Notes under the pieces: model-generated
Database searches by the model: none
Told to the model about the DNA's origin: nothing
Seen by the model: only the letters and a program-made list of their open reading frames with translations
Assembly: GCF_030518195.1 (NCBI RefSeq)
Contig: NZ_JAULSC010000002.1
Coordinates: 243,394 to 307,393 of the forward strand
DNA: 64,000 nt
DNA from: Nocardioides cremeus
GTDB lineage: Bacteria > Actinomycetota > Actinomycetes > Propionibacteriales > Nocardioidaceae
Direction: 5' to 3'
Part shown: positions 8,133 to 15,876 of the stretch, piece after piece
How positions within the stretch are numbered: position 1 is the first letter of the stretch
How the letters are laid out: every line of letters starts with the position of its first letter
Translations under genes and position numbers: made by a program

Positions 8133-8720
8133 CTGCTCGGCGAGCACCACCGCGCCGGCGAGGTCGAGGCGGGTGCCGCGCAGCACCGCGCGCCCCAGGT
8201 CGCTGCCCTCCAGCCTGGCCCCACGCAGGTCGGCGTCGCCCAGCCGGGCGCCACGCACGACCGCGCCGCGCAGGTCGGCCTCCCGCAGGCCGGTGCGGCT
8301 CAGGTCGGCGTCGGAGAGGTCGGCGTCGCGCAGGTCCAGCCCGGTGAGGTCGAGCCCGCCGAGGCCGGCGCCCACGAGCCCGACGCCCCGCCACTGCCCG
8401 CCACGCACCGTCATCGGGCGCAGCGTGCAGCGCTCGAGCACCGAGCCGGTGAGCTTGCACCCCTCGAGGGTGGCGCCGAAGAACGTGCAGCCGCGCAGGG
8501 TGCACGCCACGAACGCCGTCTCGACGTGGGTGGAGGCGTTGAACCGGCAGGACTCGAAGGTGCAGCCGGTGAAGACCGCGCCTCGAGTGGTCGCCTCGGT
8601 CAGGTCGACGTCGCGGAAGGTGCAGTCGGTGAACTGCGCGTCGGCGAGGTCGGCGGCGTACCAGTCCTCCGCGACGAACTCGCGCCCGTCCTCGACGCGC
8701 GCGGTGCCCGAGCCGTTCAG
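8106..8720 (-). CDS. Pentapeptide repeat protein
   Basis: The protein is built almost entirely of A(D/N)LXX-type pentapeptide repeats, for example ADLSDADLSRTGLREADL, preceded by looser F-x-x-C-x repeats. This predicts a right-handed quadrilateral beta helix. The repeat frame is continuous back to about 8690, but it has no ATG, GTG or TTG until a GTG at 8510 that would remove five or more repeats. A CTG at 8720 overlapping the upstream stop (CTGA) is the best start, giving 204 residues. Some relatives mimic DNA and bind gyrase; nothing here shows that role. Confidence 0.65.
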   Translation of the reverse strand: MNGSGTARVEDGREFVAEDWYAADLADAQFTDCTFRDVDLTEATTRGAVFTGCTFESCRFNASTHVETAFVACTLRGCTFFGATLEGCKLTGSVLERCTLRPMTVRGGQWRGVGLVGAGLGGLDLTGLDLRDADLSDADLSRTGLREADLRGAVVRGARLGDADLRGARLEGSDLGRAVLRGTRLDLAGAVVLAEQSGALVEPH

Positions 8721-8953
8721 CGCGACCGCCGCTCGCGCTTGTTGAGCAGCCCGTGGCCGCGCGAGAACTGGTAGGCCGCGCCCCGGCCCGCGGAGGAGTG
8801 CCCGAGCAGGTCGGAGTCGGTGCCCGGTCGGTCGGGGGCGCCCAGGCCACGCCTCTCCCGGCGGGTGAGCAGGAGGTCGATGCCGAGGACGACCACCGCG
8901 ACGGTGATCACGACGACGGTGCTCACCACGGCGAAGGTCCCCATGGCGCCCAC
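8717..8953 (-). CDS. Small membrane protein, unknown function
   Basis: The 78-residue protein has one strong transmembrane helix (about residues 5-25, VVSTVVVITVAVVVLGIDLLL) and a basic cytoplasmic tail. It lies 1 bp after the RsbP-like phosphatase stop codon, and its own stop overlaps the proposed start of the pentapeptide gene, so all three are likely in one transcript. No family was recognised. Confidence 0.65.
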   Translation of the reverse strand: MGAMGTFAVVSTVVVITVAVVVLGIDLLLTRRERRGLGAPDRPGTDSDLLGHSSAGRGAAYQFSRGHGLLNKRERRSR

Positions 8954-8954
8954 C

Positions 8955-10136
8955 CTAGTGTCCTCCGGGGACCCCCAGGGCGAGGACGGCGATGTCGTCG
9001 CGGGCGACGCCGCGCTGGAAGTCGAGCACCTCGCCCAGCAGGTTGTCGACGACCTCGCGCGGGCTGCTCGACCTGCCGGCGTCGACGACCCGGAGCAGGC
9101 GCTCGTCGCCGAAGAAGCCCAGCGGGCCCGAGGCCTCGGTGATGCCGTCGGTGTAGAGCACCAGGGTGTCGCCGGCGCCCAGGAAGATCTCGCGGTCGGT
9201 GTAGGCCACGTCGTCGAGGACCCCGAGCAGGGGGCCCAGCAGGTCGAGCTGGCGGGTGCGGTCGTCGACGCGCAGCAGCAGCGGCGCGGGGTGCCCCGCG
9301 ACCCCGATCTCGGCGCGCCAGCCGTCCTCGCGGCGGCGCAGCCGCACCAGCACAGCGGTGCAGAACCGATCGCTGCTGTGCTGCAGCAGGGTCTCGTTGA
9401 CCTGCTCGAGCAGCAGGCACGGCCGCCGGGTGGTCACCGCCAGCGCGCGCAGGGTGTAGCGGACCAGGGCGGTGACGACGGCCGCCTCGGGGCCCTTGCC
9501 GCGCACGTCGCCCAGCACCACCATCCAGTCGTCCTGGCCCAGGCTGAAGACGTCGTAGAAGTCGCCGCCCACCTCGGTGCCGTCGCCGGCCGGCCGGTAG
9601 ACCGCCGCCACCTCCAGCCCGGGGACGTGCGGCGGGATGGGCGGGATGAGGGTCTCCTGCAGCGTGCGGGCCAGGGTCTGCGCCCGCTCCTCGGAGGCCT
9701 CGGCACGCTCCTTGGCCAGCAGCAGCTCGCGCTCGTAGCTGCGCCGCTCGGTGGCGTCGAAGACCGCGATGCGCACCGCGCGCACCGACCCGTCGGCGTG
9801 ACGGTCGAGGGTGGCGTTGACCAGCGCCGGCAGCCGGCCGGCGTCGCTGCGGCGCAGCTCGACGGCGATCTCACGGACCTCGCCGTGCATCCGCAGCGAG
9901 GGCGCGAAGTGCGTCTCGTGGTAGATCCGGCCGCCGGGGGTGAGCAGCTCGACGAACGTCATCGAGGCCAGCTCGTCGGTGGTGCGGCCCAACCACCGCG
10001 CCAGCGTCGCGTTGGCGCTCAGGATGCGGCCGTCGGCGTCGGTGGTCAGGTAGCCGCACGGGGCGTGCTGGTAGAGGTCGTCGGCCTCGTCGCGTGGAGT
10101 GAGGCCCGGGGGGTGGCGGGGCGACTCGCCCGTCAT
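8955..10136 (-). CDS. rsbP: PAS-PP2C phosphatase, RsbP-like
   Basis: The 393-residue protein has an N-terminal PAS sensor (about residues 18-130), a short coiled-coil linker (SYERELLLAKERAEASEERA), and a C-terminal SpoIIE-type PP2C phosphatase domain. Metal-binding motifs GGDFYD, GDVRGKGPEA and ARDDIAVLAL are present. In Bacillus, RsbP dephosphorylates the anti-sigma antagonist RsbV under energy stress and needs the hydrolase RsbQ. Here the RsbQ-like gene sits 4 bp upstream, which strongly supports the pair. The sigma factor it controls is not in this window. Confidence 0.82.
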   Translation of the reverse strand: MTGESPRHPPGLTPRDEADDLYQHAPCGYLTTDADGRILSANATLARWLGRTTDELASMTFVELLTPGGRIYHETHFAPSLRMHGEVREIAVELRRSDAGRLPALVNATLDRHADGSVRAVRIAVFDATERRSYERELLLAKERAEASEERAQTLARTLQETLIPPIPPHVPGLEVAAVYRPAGDGTEVGGDFYDVFSLGQDDWMVVLGDVRGKGPEAAVVTALVRYTLRALAVTTRRPCLLLEQVNETLLQHSSDRFCTAVLVRLRRREDGWRAEIGVAGHPAPLLLRVDDRTRQLDLLGPLLGVLDDVAYTDREIFLGAGDTLVLYTDGITEASGPLGFFGDERLLRVVDAGRSSSPREVVDNLLGEVLDFQRGVARDDIAVLALGVPGGH

Positions 10137-10140
10137 GTCA

Positions 10141-10956
10141 TCACGTCGTCACGGTGTCGAGGGAGCTCACGAAGGTGGTGATGGCCTGCGTGGTGGCGTC
10201 GGGGGCACTCAGGTTGGGGCAGTGGCCGGTCGCCTCGAGCATGACCAGCGAGCCGGCGGGCAGCTGCTCGGCGACGTACTCGCCGACCGCCACCGGTGCG
10301 ATCACGTCGTTGCTGCACTGGAGCACCAGCGTGGGCGCCTCGACCCGGGGGAGCATCTCGCGGTGGTCGGAGCGGAAGGTGGCGTTGGCGAAGCGGCGCG
10401 CGACCTCGGGGTCCATCCGGCAGAAGCTCTCGGTCAGCTCGGCGCCGAGCTCGGGCCAGTCGGCGTTGCCCATGATGGCCGGGGCCATCGCCGAGGACCA
10501 GCCCAGGTAGTTGCTGGCCAGCGAGTCGAGGAGCTCGTCGATGTCGTCCTCGGCGAAGCCGCCGGTGTAGCCCGGCTCGTCGACGTAGCGGGGCGACGGG
10601 GCCACCATCACCAGGGCGGAGACCCGCTCCGGCTCGGCCAGCTGGGTCATCGCCACCAGCATCGCCGAGACCGAGTGGCCCACGAGCACCGCGTCGCGCA
10701 GGTCGAGGTCGCGCACCACCTGGGTGATGTCGTCGGCGTAGCCCTCGAGGGTGGAGTAGCGCTGCTCGTCGTAGCCCGAGAGGTCGGACCCGCCGGCGCC
10801 CATCAGGTCCATCAGGACGACGCGGTGGCTGGCCTCGAAGGCCGGCGCCACGTAGCGCCACATGTGTTGGTCGCAGCCGAAGCCGTGCACGAAGAGCATG
10901 GGCGGTGCCTCGGGTCGGCCCGACACGGACACGGCGTGGCGGCTGACGGCACTCAT
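10141..10956 (-). CDS. rsbQ: Alpha/beta hydrolase, RsbQ-like (KAI2/D14 superfamily)
   Basis: This 271-residue alpha/beta hydrolase has a Ser95 (GHSVS), Asp217 (SNDVIAP), His245 (TGHCPN) triad, almost the same numbering as Bacillus RsbQ. Other RsbQ landmarks are VHGFGCDQHMW, MDLMGAGGSD and FRSDHREMLPRV. In the family the enzyme activates the PAS domain of RsbP, probably by making or removing a small hydrophobic ligand. Its ATG overlaps the stop of the stranded host-gene fragment (ATGA). It was therefore once coupled to the gene now interrupted by the integrated element. Confidence 0.85.
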   Translation of the reverse strand: MSAVSRHAVSVSGRPEAPPMLFVHGFGCDQHMWRYVAPAFEASHRVVLMDLMGAGGSDLSGYDEQRYSTLEGYADDITQVVRDLDLRDAVLVGHSVSAMLVAMTQLAEPERVSALVMVAPSPRYVDEPGYTGGFAEDDIDELLDSLASNYLGWSSAMAPAIMGNADWPELGAELTESFCRMDPEVARRFANATFRSDHREMLPRVEAPTLVLQCSNDVIAPVAVGEYVAEQLPAGSLVMLEATGHCPNLSAPDATTQAITTFVSSLDTVTT

Positions 10957-11312
10957 GGGGCCGAGCCTACGCGGGTTTGGACCCCGCCGGTCATCGTCTG
11001 GACCAGATGGTCACAATGGGTGAGCAGCCGGGCGCGCAGCGGCGCCGCCCGCTCGGCGAAGGAGGCCTGCGCGGCGGCGTACTCGCGCTTGCCCTCGACG
11101 GTCTCGATGCGCACCGGCGTGAAGGGCCGGCCGTCGACCTCGAGCCCGCTCAGGTCGTACGGCGCCGCGCGCATGTCGAGCACCCGGATCTCGCGCGCCA
11201 GCTCGAAGCAGTCGGCCACCAGCTCGGAGGGCACCATCGGGCTCAGCCGGAAGGCGTGCTTGTAGAGGTCACTCCAGGTGACATCACGCAGGCATGAGAG
11301 GATCAAGGGCAT
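10953..11312 (-). pseudogene. Displaced original 3' end of the host target gene
   Basis: From 11270 down to 10953 the frame encodes the natural C-terminus (105 residues from DLYKHAFRL) of the host gene whose 5' part is now at 24743-25345. Joining the two gives a continuous 306-codon gene. Beyond the 12-bp core the frame continues into the element and reaches an ATG at 11312, adding 14 element-encoded codons. That ATG overlaps the integrase ATG on the other strand (CATG). No ribosome binding site is visible there, so translation is doubtful. Its stop overlaps the rsbQ start. Confidence 0.85.
11259..11270. other. attL core, 12-bp direct repeat
   Basis: CTTGTAGAGGTC is identical to 24731-24742. 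Read on the minus strand it encodes Asp-Leu-Tyr-Lys in the host gene. Host sequence lies to the left and element sequence to the right. The bases on both sides differ between the two copies, so this is the maximal shared core within which the integrase crossed over. Confidence 0.85.
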
Positions 11313-12705
11313 GGACGTGACGATCTACTGCCGTCTGTCCGAGGACAAGCATGGCACCACCCTCGGTGTCCAGCGGCAGGAAGAAGAGTGCAGGGCTCTC
11401 GCGAAGGAGCGAGGCTGGACCGTGCGCGAGGTCTTGATCGACAACGACCTGAGCGCCACGACAGGTGTCCGCAGGCCCGCCTTCGAGCAACTGCTGACGC
11501 GCAAGCCGGAAGCCATCGTGTGCTGGCACATCGACCGGCTGCTGCGGCTGACTCGTGACCTCGAAAGGGTCATCGAGCTCGGGGTCAACGTCTACGCCGT
11601 CCACGCTGGCTACCTGGACCTGAGCACCCCGGCTGGTCGTGCCGTGGCTCGCACGGTGACGGCATGGACTACCTACGAGGGAGAGCAGAAGGCGGAGCGC
11701 CAGAAGGCGTCCCACCGGCAGCGCGTGAGGTCTGGCAAGCCGTGGTGGCCGACGAGGCCCTTCGGCTTCGAGATGGATGGCTCGCACCGTGAGGACGAGG
11801 CAGAGATGCTGCGAGCGGTCTACGCGGGCATCCTCGAAGGCAAGGCGCTGACTCGCATGGCGAAGATGCTCAACGAGGCCGAGATGCTGACTCCCAAGGG
11901 CAACCAGTGGCGAGGGGCGAGCCTGAAGCCCGTGCTGATGAACGCCCGCAACGCCGGCCTGTACGTCTACAACGGCGAGGAGGTCGGCCAGGCGTCGTGG
12001 GAGCCCATCGTGGCCGAGGACGTGTACCGGGCCACCGTGCGGACGCTGAGCACCCCTGAGCGTCGTGCCAACTTCGGGAGAGGTGGCTACAACCGGCGAG
12101 AGAACCTGCTGACCGGCATCGCCACGTGCTCCCGGTGCAGTTCGACCGTGAGGGCTGCGTGGCGGCGAGGGAGCGACGGAGAGCGGACGTACAAGGTCTA
12201 CCAATGCTCGGGCAAGCACTGCGTGACGCTCCCGGCTGACTGGTGCGACTCCGTAGTGACGCGGGAGGTCATCAAGCGCGTGGGGGAGTGGAGGGACCTG
12301 CTCCCCGAGGGGCCAGATGATGACGGCATCGACATCGCCGCTCTGCGCGTCGAGGAGGCCGCTCTGGCGGCTCGCAAGGCCGAACTGGGGGAGATGTTCG
12401 CCGAGGGCCTGATCGACCGGCAGGCGCTCGCTGGTGGCGTCTCTCGCGCTGACACGAGGCTCGCGGAGCTGGCTGACGTGCTGGCGGATCACGCAGTGCG
12501 ATCCACGGGTCTCTTCGTCTGGGACACCGAGACGTTGTGGGCCTGGACCGACGACGGTGAAGGCAACGTGGACGTGGAGCGGTTCACTCCGGTGGTCAAG
12601 CGGGTGTGCAAGCGGATCGACCTGACCGGACCCGGCAAGGGCCGCAGGGACCTGCTCTACGGGACGCACCTGACCATCGAGTTTAACGAGCCGACGCGAC
12701 CGTGA
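11311..12705 (+). CDS. int: Large serine recombinase (site-specific integrase)
   Basis: The 464-residue integrase has an N-terminal resolvase domain with nucleophile Ser10 (YCRLSEDK), GVQRQEEECR at 19-28 and HIDRLLRLTRDL at 73-84. A recombinase domain follows (RPFGFEMDGSHREDEAEMLRAVY, broken here by eye near 149-171 and continuing to about 230). A zinc ribbon uses Cys273/276 and Cys299/304, and a coiled-coil insertion lies near 345-395. The ATG at 11311 follows an AGAGGAT site. Its position beside attL is the standard attP-int arrangement. A partner directionality factor is not identified with certainty. Confidence 0.93.
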   Translation: MDVTIYCRLSEDKHGTTLGVQRQEEECRALAKERGWTVREVLIDNDLSATTGVRRPAFEQLLTRKPEAIVCWHIDRLLRLTRDLERVIELGVNVYAVHAGYLDLSTPAGRAVARTVTAWTTYEGEQKAERQKASHRQRVRSGKPWWPTRPFGFEMDGSHREDEAEMLRAVYAGILEGKALTRMAKMLNEAEMLTPKGNQWRGASLKPVLMNARNAGLYVYNGEEVGQASWEPIVAEDVYRATVRTLSTPERRANFGRGGYNRRENLLTGIATCSRCSSTVRAAWRRGSDGERTYKVYQCSGKHCVTLPADWCDSVVTREVIKRVGEWRDLLPEGPDDDGIDIAALRVEEAALAARKAELGEMFAEGLIDRQALAGGVSRADTRLAELADVLADHAVRSTGLFVWDTETLWAWTDDGEGNVDVERFTPVVKRVCKRIDLTGPGKGRRDLLYGTHLTIEFNEPTRP

Positions 12706-12936
12706 CGTAGGTCACACGAGGGTCGATGGCCCCAAGCAGACCATCCTGTCGGATTGTAATGGTGAAGGGTTGTCAGCGACCCGTGACACAGGTCACACGG
12801 ACCTGACGGTGTACCGCAGACCATTCCGTCCGATTGTAATGGTGAAGGGTTTGTCAGCGACCCGTGACGTAGGTCACAGAGGGTCGATGTACCCAAGCAG
12901 ACCATCCTGTCGGACTGTAACTATGAAGGGTTGTCA
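12696..12936. repeat. Three tandem 80-bp imperfect repeats behind int
   Basis: Units lie at 12696-12775, 12776-12856 and 12857-12936. Each begins with a GCGACC(C)GTGAC stretch containing the dyad GTGAC-N4-GTCAC and ends with GAAGGGTTTGTCA-type sequence. The first unit overlaps the integrase stop codon. The regular spacing and conserved dyad suggest repeated protein-binding sites: replication iterons, repressor operators, or accessory sites for recombination. They are not coding. Confidence 0.85.
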
Positions 12937-13231
12937 CTGACACCCCTCCCCAAGCTCCTCATCGCCCTTGTATCTCAGGGGGGCGTTGAGGTTGGCGCAC
13001 CCGCTCGCCCTCGTGCTGGACGGCTCGGGTGGGTGTTGCCGCTCATGTGGAGTCCTTCTCTCCTCACTGCCCCTCGGCTGTCACTTCTGCTCCCCGACAG
13101 CCGGGGGGCGCTCCTCTTCGACCCATCTGTCTCAGGTCAGAGAGGGGTGTCGGTGCGCTCTGGCAACGCAGAGAGGTGCTTATGCCAGGATGGACGACAT
13201 GGGCTGATACCACGACAACACACAGCAGGTC
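12937..13231. other. Noncoding stretch before the element's early operon
   Basis: No convincing gene was found. Open frames here lack ribosome binding sites and have biased, unlikely composition. The stretch separates the 80-bp repeats from the hairpin ahead of the first small gene and probably holds the promoter of the plus-strand operon. No promoter could be assigned with confidence. Confidence 0.5.
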
Positions 13232-13259
13232 AAGCCCTCACGGGTCACCGTGGGGGCTT
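13232..13259 (+). terminator. Hairpin upstream of the small HTH gene
   Basis: The arm AAGCCCTCACGG (13232-13243) pairs with CCGTGGGGGCTT (13248-13259) around a GTCA loop, with one G-T wobble. It is followed by CTTGC, a weak T tract. It lies 33 bp before the HTH gene, so it may end a leader transcript or act as a conditional terminator. The GCCCTCACGGG core recurs in the hairpin at 17626-17694. Confidence 0.5.
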
Positions 13260-13292
13260 CTTGCATCCCACAACCCGAAAGGAACCGATCAC

Positions 13293-13475
13293 ATGAACCT
13301 GATGACTCTGCACCAACTGGCTGACGCCACCGGCCACAGTCTCGACGCTCTGCGACAGCGCAGGAGCCGGGGAACGCTCGGCATCAACCCCGTGGGCCTC
13401 GTCGGACCCACGCACGTCTTCGACGGCGACGAGGCAGAGGCGTGGATCAAGGCGAACCGCAAGGAGGCTGCGTGA
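13293..13475 (+). CDS. Small helix-turn-helix protein (excisionase/regulator-like)
   Basis: The 60-residue protein (MNLMTLHQLADATGHSLDAL...) resembles the short MerR/excisionase-type winged HTH proteins of mobile elements. It has a LADATGHSLDALRQRRSRG recognition region followed by a C-terminal DEAEAWIKANR helix. The ATG at 13293 follows AAAGGAA. It is the first gene of the element's plus-strand operon and overlaps the next gene by GTGA. It could be the integrase's directionality factor or an early-gene regulator; sequence alone does not decide. Confidence 0.6.
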   Translation: MNLMTLHQLADATGHSLDALRQRRSRGTLGINPVGLVGPTHVFDGDEAEAWIKANRKEAA

Positions 13476-13801
13476 CGACCCACAACCCGCTGGAGGCCCT
13501 TCAGGCAGAGATCGAGGCTGCCCAGGCCGAGGAGAAGGAGGAGCAGGACAAGCAGGACAACCGCGACATGCAGAGGGATGCCGCAGACATGGCGCGAGCA
13601 CGAGATGACGCGAGGGCTGATGACTTGATCGGCAGGCAGATCGGTTGCTGGACCGTCATCGGCAAGAAGGCCCGCCACGAGACCCCGAGCGGCAAGCGGG
13701 CGGTCTACATCGTCAAGCACCGCGGTGGCCGGGTGAAGGGCCTGCGTGGCTACCGACTCAACGCGCTGATGCAGGAGGCGAAGAACGGAGGACTGGCGTG
13801 A
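13472..13801 (+). CDS. Hypothetical protein with charged coiled coil
   Basis: The 109-residue protein has a Glu/Lys/Asp-rich helical N-terminal half (AEIEAAQAEEKEEQDKQDN) and a basic C-terminal half (IGCWTVIGKKARHETPSGKR...) that may bind nucleic acid. The GTG start at 13472 overlaps the preceding stop (GTGA) and follows a strong AAGGAGG site. No family was recognised. Tight overlaps on both sides show it belongs to the element operon. Confidence 0.6.
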   Translation: MTTHNPLEALQAEIEAAQAEEKEEQDKQDNRDMQRDAADMARARDDARADDLIGRQIGCWTVIGKKARHETPSGKRAVYIVKHRGGRVKGLRGYRLNALMQEAKNGGLA

Positions 13802-13983
13802 GTATCAAGCAGCGCGGAGGGTCGAGGGTCACCCTCGAACGCGCCTACATGGGAGGGGACGGCGAGGTCGTCGTGACCTTCAGTAGCCGCGAACATGGGG
13901 TGGATGACTTCCTGAAGATGATGCAGTTCTGGCTTCCTCCCGAGCAGTACATCGAGATCCACAAGGCTGTGAGCGCCCGATGA
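13798..13983 (+). CDS. Small hypothetical protein
   Basis: The 61-residue protein has a GTG start at 13798 that overlaps the previous stop (GTGA), with ACGGAGG upstream. Its stop overlaps the helicase start (ATGA). The predicted fold is short beta strands followed by a helix (HGVDDFLKMMQFWLPPEQYIEIH). The function is unknown. Four successive 4-bp overlaps argue for translational coupling with the helicase. Confidence 0.6.
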   Translation: MSIKQRGGSRVTLERAYMGGDGEVVVTFSSREHGVDDFLKMMQFWLPPEQYIEIHKAVSAR

Positions 13984-15476
13984 CAGGAGACATCACCTAC
14001 ACCGAAGACCAACAGGAGGCCATCGAGGCCGTCCTGGAGTGGCTGGCAGACCCCGACGACGATCAAGTGTTCCGGCTGTTCGGGTATGCCGGGACCGGGA
14101 AGACCACGACCCTGAAGGGCGTGCTGGACGCCATCGAGGGCGCTCGACCGGACATCAACTACTGGCTGGCTGCGCCCACCGGCAAGGCGGCTCACGTGGT
14201 CCACCGGAAGACGGGCTACCCGACGACCACGCTGCACGCTCCGGGGTACATCTACGCGCCCGTGTCCAAGGAAGCCGCGCAGGACCCCCGACACAGCGGG
14301 TGGGTTCGATCCGACCGCTTCGTTGTCGTGCCAGCGTTCGACAGCAAGCTCAACGACATCGACCTGCTCGTGGTGGACGAGGCGAGCATGGTTGGGGCAG
14401 AGGTCGCCTCAGACCTTCTGGCGATGCGAGGGATGGTCCCCTCGGGGCAGAAGCGAGACATCCGCGTGCTTGCGGTCGGTGAGCCGGCGCAACTCGATCC
14501 CGTCATGCAGACGCCGGGGTACACCGACGTGCCGGGGGACATCGTGCTGCGAGACGTGCTCCGACAGAACCCCGGCCCCGTCCTGACGGCTGCCACGTGG
14601 CTTCGGGACAACGAGCAGTTCAGTCGCTCGGCTCCTGAGTTGCAGGCGATCATGCGGCACTCTGCTCCGCTGGCTCGGTTGATCGAGGCAGATGCGGTCA
14701 TCGTCCACTCGAACGAGGAGCGGCTGAACCTGAGTCAGCGGATGCGAGAGCACGTCGGCAAGCCAGCGTTCAAGCCCGTGGCTGGCGACACCATCATGTT
14801 CCGTGCCAACCAACTCTCGGCCAACATCGTGAACGGGATGGTGGCGCTCGTGGGTGACCACCAGACCCATGCCGACACCATCGCCGGCCACACAGTGTTC
14901 GACCGCGTAGTGGACTCCCGGCGCGTCTGCCGCGAGGGGCATGACTTCTACGAACTCACCCTGCGAGATGGCGACCTGAAGGTGCTGACTCCGGTGTGGA
15001 TCTTCGAGGAGAGCAAGCCGTACGAGGCTCTGATGCCGGCACTGGAAGCCCTCGGAGAGAGTGAGGTCGTCGCCCCGGTTCAGTTCGCCCACGTGATGAC
15101 CGCTCACTCCGCTCAGGGGTCCGAGTGGGATGACGTGATCGTCATGGAACCCAAGGGGTCGTACTACTGGCGCTGGCTCTACACGGCGATCACGCGAGCG
15201 AGGGTGAACGTCGAGCTCGTGTGGGACGTGACGGCAGACACCGAGGACCACAGTGGTTTCCTCGCCCAGTGGCTCGATGCTCTGAAGGCGTCCGACCTGA
15301 AGCCGAAGGTCAAGGGCACCGGCGAACGGCTGGCTGAGATCGGTCAACGCCGTCTCCTGAGTGATCGGCAGACCGCTGTGCAGATCGGCATGAACCAGCG
15401 AACCTTCCTGCGCCACAAGGCTGCTCTGGCCGAAGCAAGGCTGATCGACGGCGACATGCTGACCCTGCCCGAGTGA
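13980..15476 (+). CDS. RecD/Dda-like ATP-dependent DNA helicase
   Basis: This 498-residue superfamily 1B helicase has Walker A GYAGTGKTTT at residues 35-44, motif II VVDEAS at 131-136, and a C-terminal UvrD_C_2-like block MTAHSAQGSEWDDVIV followed by YTAITRARVNV. A C-terminal extension of about 70 residues (QTAVQIGMNQRTFLRHK) looks like a helix-turn-helix. T4 Dda and related phage helicases are the nearest functional models, so a role in replication of the excised element is likely. No primase or replication initiator was recognised beside it. Confidence 0.82.
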   Translation: MTGDITYTEDQQEAIEAVLEWLADPDDDQVFRLFGYAGTGKTTTLKGVLDAIEGARPDINYWLAAPTGKAAHVVHRKTGYPTTTLHAPGYIYAPVSKEAAQDPRHSGWVRSDRFVVVPAFDSKLNDIDLLVVDEASMVGAEVASDLLAMRGMVPSGQKRDIRVLAVGEPAQLDPVMQTPGYTDVPGDIVLRDVLRQNPGPVLTAATWLRDNEQFSRSAPELQAIMRHSAPLARLIEADAVIVHSNEERLNLSQRMREHVGKPAFKPVAGDTIMFRANQLSANIVNGMVALVGDHQTHADTIAGHTVFDRVVDSRRVCREGHDFYELTLRDGDLKVLTPVWIFEESKPYEALMPALEALGESEVVAPVQFAHVMTAHSAQGSEWDDVIVMEPKGSYYWRWLYTAITRARVNVELVWDVTADTEDHSGFLAQWLDALKASDLKPKVKGTGERLAEIGQRRLLSDRQTAVQIGMNQRTFLRHKAALAEARLIDGDMLTLPE

Positions 15477-15514
15477 CCAGATCCCACACTGAGAGTGACC
15501 AGATCTCACAGTGG
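15471..15514. repeat. Two tandem 22-bp direct repeats
   Basis: Units of the form GAGTGACCAGATCYCACA(C/G)TG occur at 15471-15492 and 15493-15514, the first overlapping the helicase stop codon. GTGACCAG recurs imperfectly at 15886-15893. This iteron-like arrangement may bind an element-encoded protein. Confidence 0.7.
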
Positions 15515-15522
15515 CTCAAAAA

Positions 15523-15559
15523 TGACTCACCCCCACTTCTCTATAGCGAGGGTGAGTCA
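15523..15559. repeat. 10-bp perfect inverted repeat flanked by A runs
   Basis: TGACTCACCC (15523-15532) pairs with GGGTGAGTCA (15550-15559) around a 17-nt spacer containing CTATAG. A5 precedes the left arm and A5 overlaps the end of the right arm. Read on the minus strand the stem is followed by TTTTT like an intrinsic terminator, but no minus-strand gene feeds it. An operator or origin dyad is equally possible. Confidence 0.6.
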
Positions 15560-15706
15560 AAAACGGGGACACCCCGAGACCAGAGGGCACGCAAGGCTCC
15601 AGACCTGTGAGCACCGAGACCTCTCGGTCGCTTCGCTCCCTCGGGTCTCCACCTCCTCCCATCCCTGAGTAGTTGTTGCCCGCAAGCACGTTGGCACCGG
15701 AGCCGA

Positions 15707-15762
15707 AAAGGGGTCGGCCATGTCACCCCTCTACCAAGGGGAGGGGGATAGCCGACCCCTTT
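15707..15762 (+). terminator. 12-bp stem-loop with T run
   Basis: AAAGGGGTCGGC (15707-15718) pairs exactly with GCCGACCCCTTT (15751-15762). The 32-nt loop can itself fold (CCCCT/AGGGG). The T residues at the end of the right arm make this a plausible plus-strand terminator for the helicase operon. Confidence 0.6.
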
Positions 15763-15845
15763 CTACCGGGGACAGGGATCGAGGCAACACCTTCAGGCCC
15801 CTCCGGGGCCAAGCGAGGCAACCGGCAACCCCATCGGAGGGGACT

Positions 15846-15876
15846 GGGGTCTCTGTCTCATCGAGACACAGACCCC
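15846..15876 (+). terminator. 14-bp hairpin with 3-nt loop
   Basis: GGGGTCTCTGTCTC (15846-15859) pairs with GAGACACAGACCCC (15863-15876) with one mismatch around an ATC loop, followed by TCTCTG. It is very stable. It lies 50 bp before a TTG-started gene, so it may end upstream transcription or shape the leader of the next operon. Confidence 0.6.

Noticed and set aside
12657..12905. An 82-codon minus-strand protein with repeated CDLRHGSL-like segments
   Set aside because: The repetition is explained by the 80-bp DNA repeats. There is no ribosome binding site and the frame runs into the integrase gene.
12931..13296. A 121-codon plus-strand frame ahead of the HTH gene
   Set aside because: TTG start without a ribosome binding site, unlikely composition, and it reads through the hairpin at 13232-13259.
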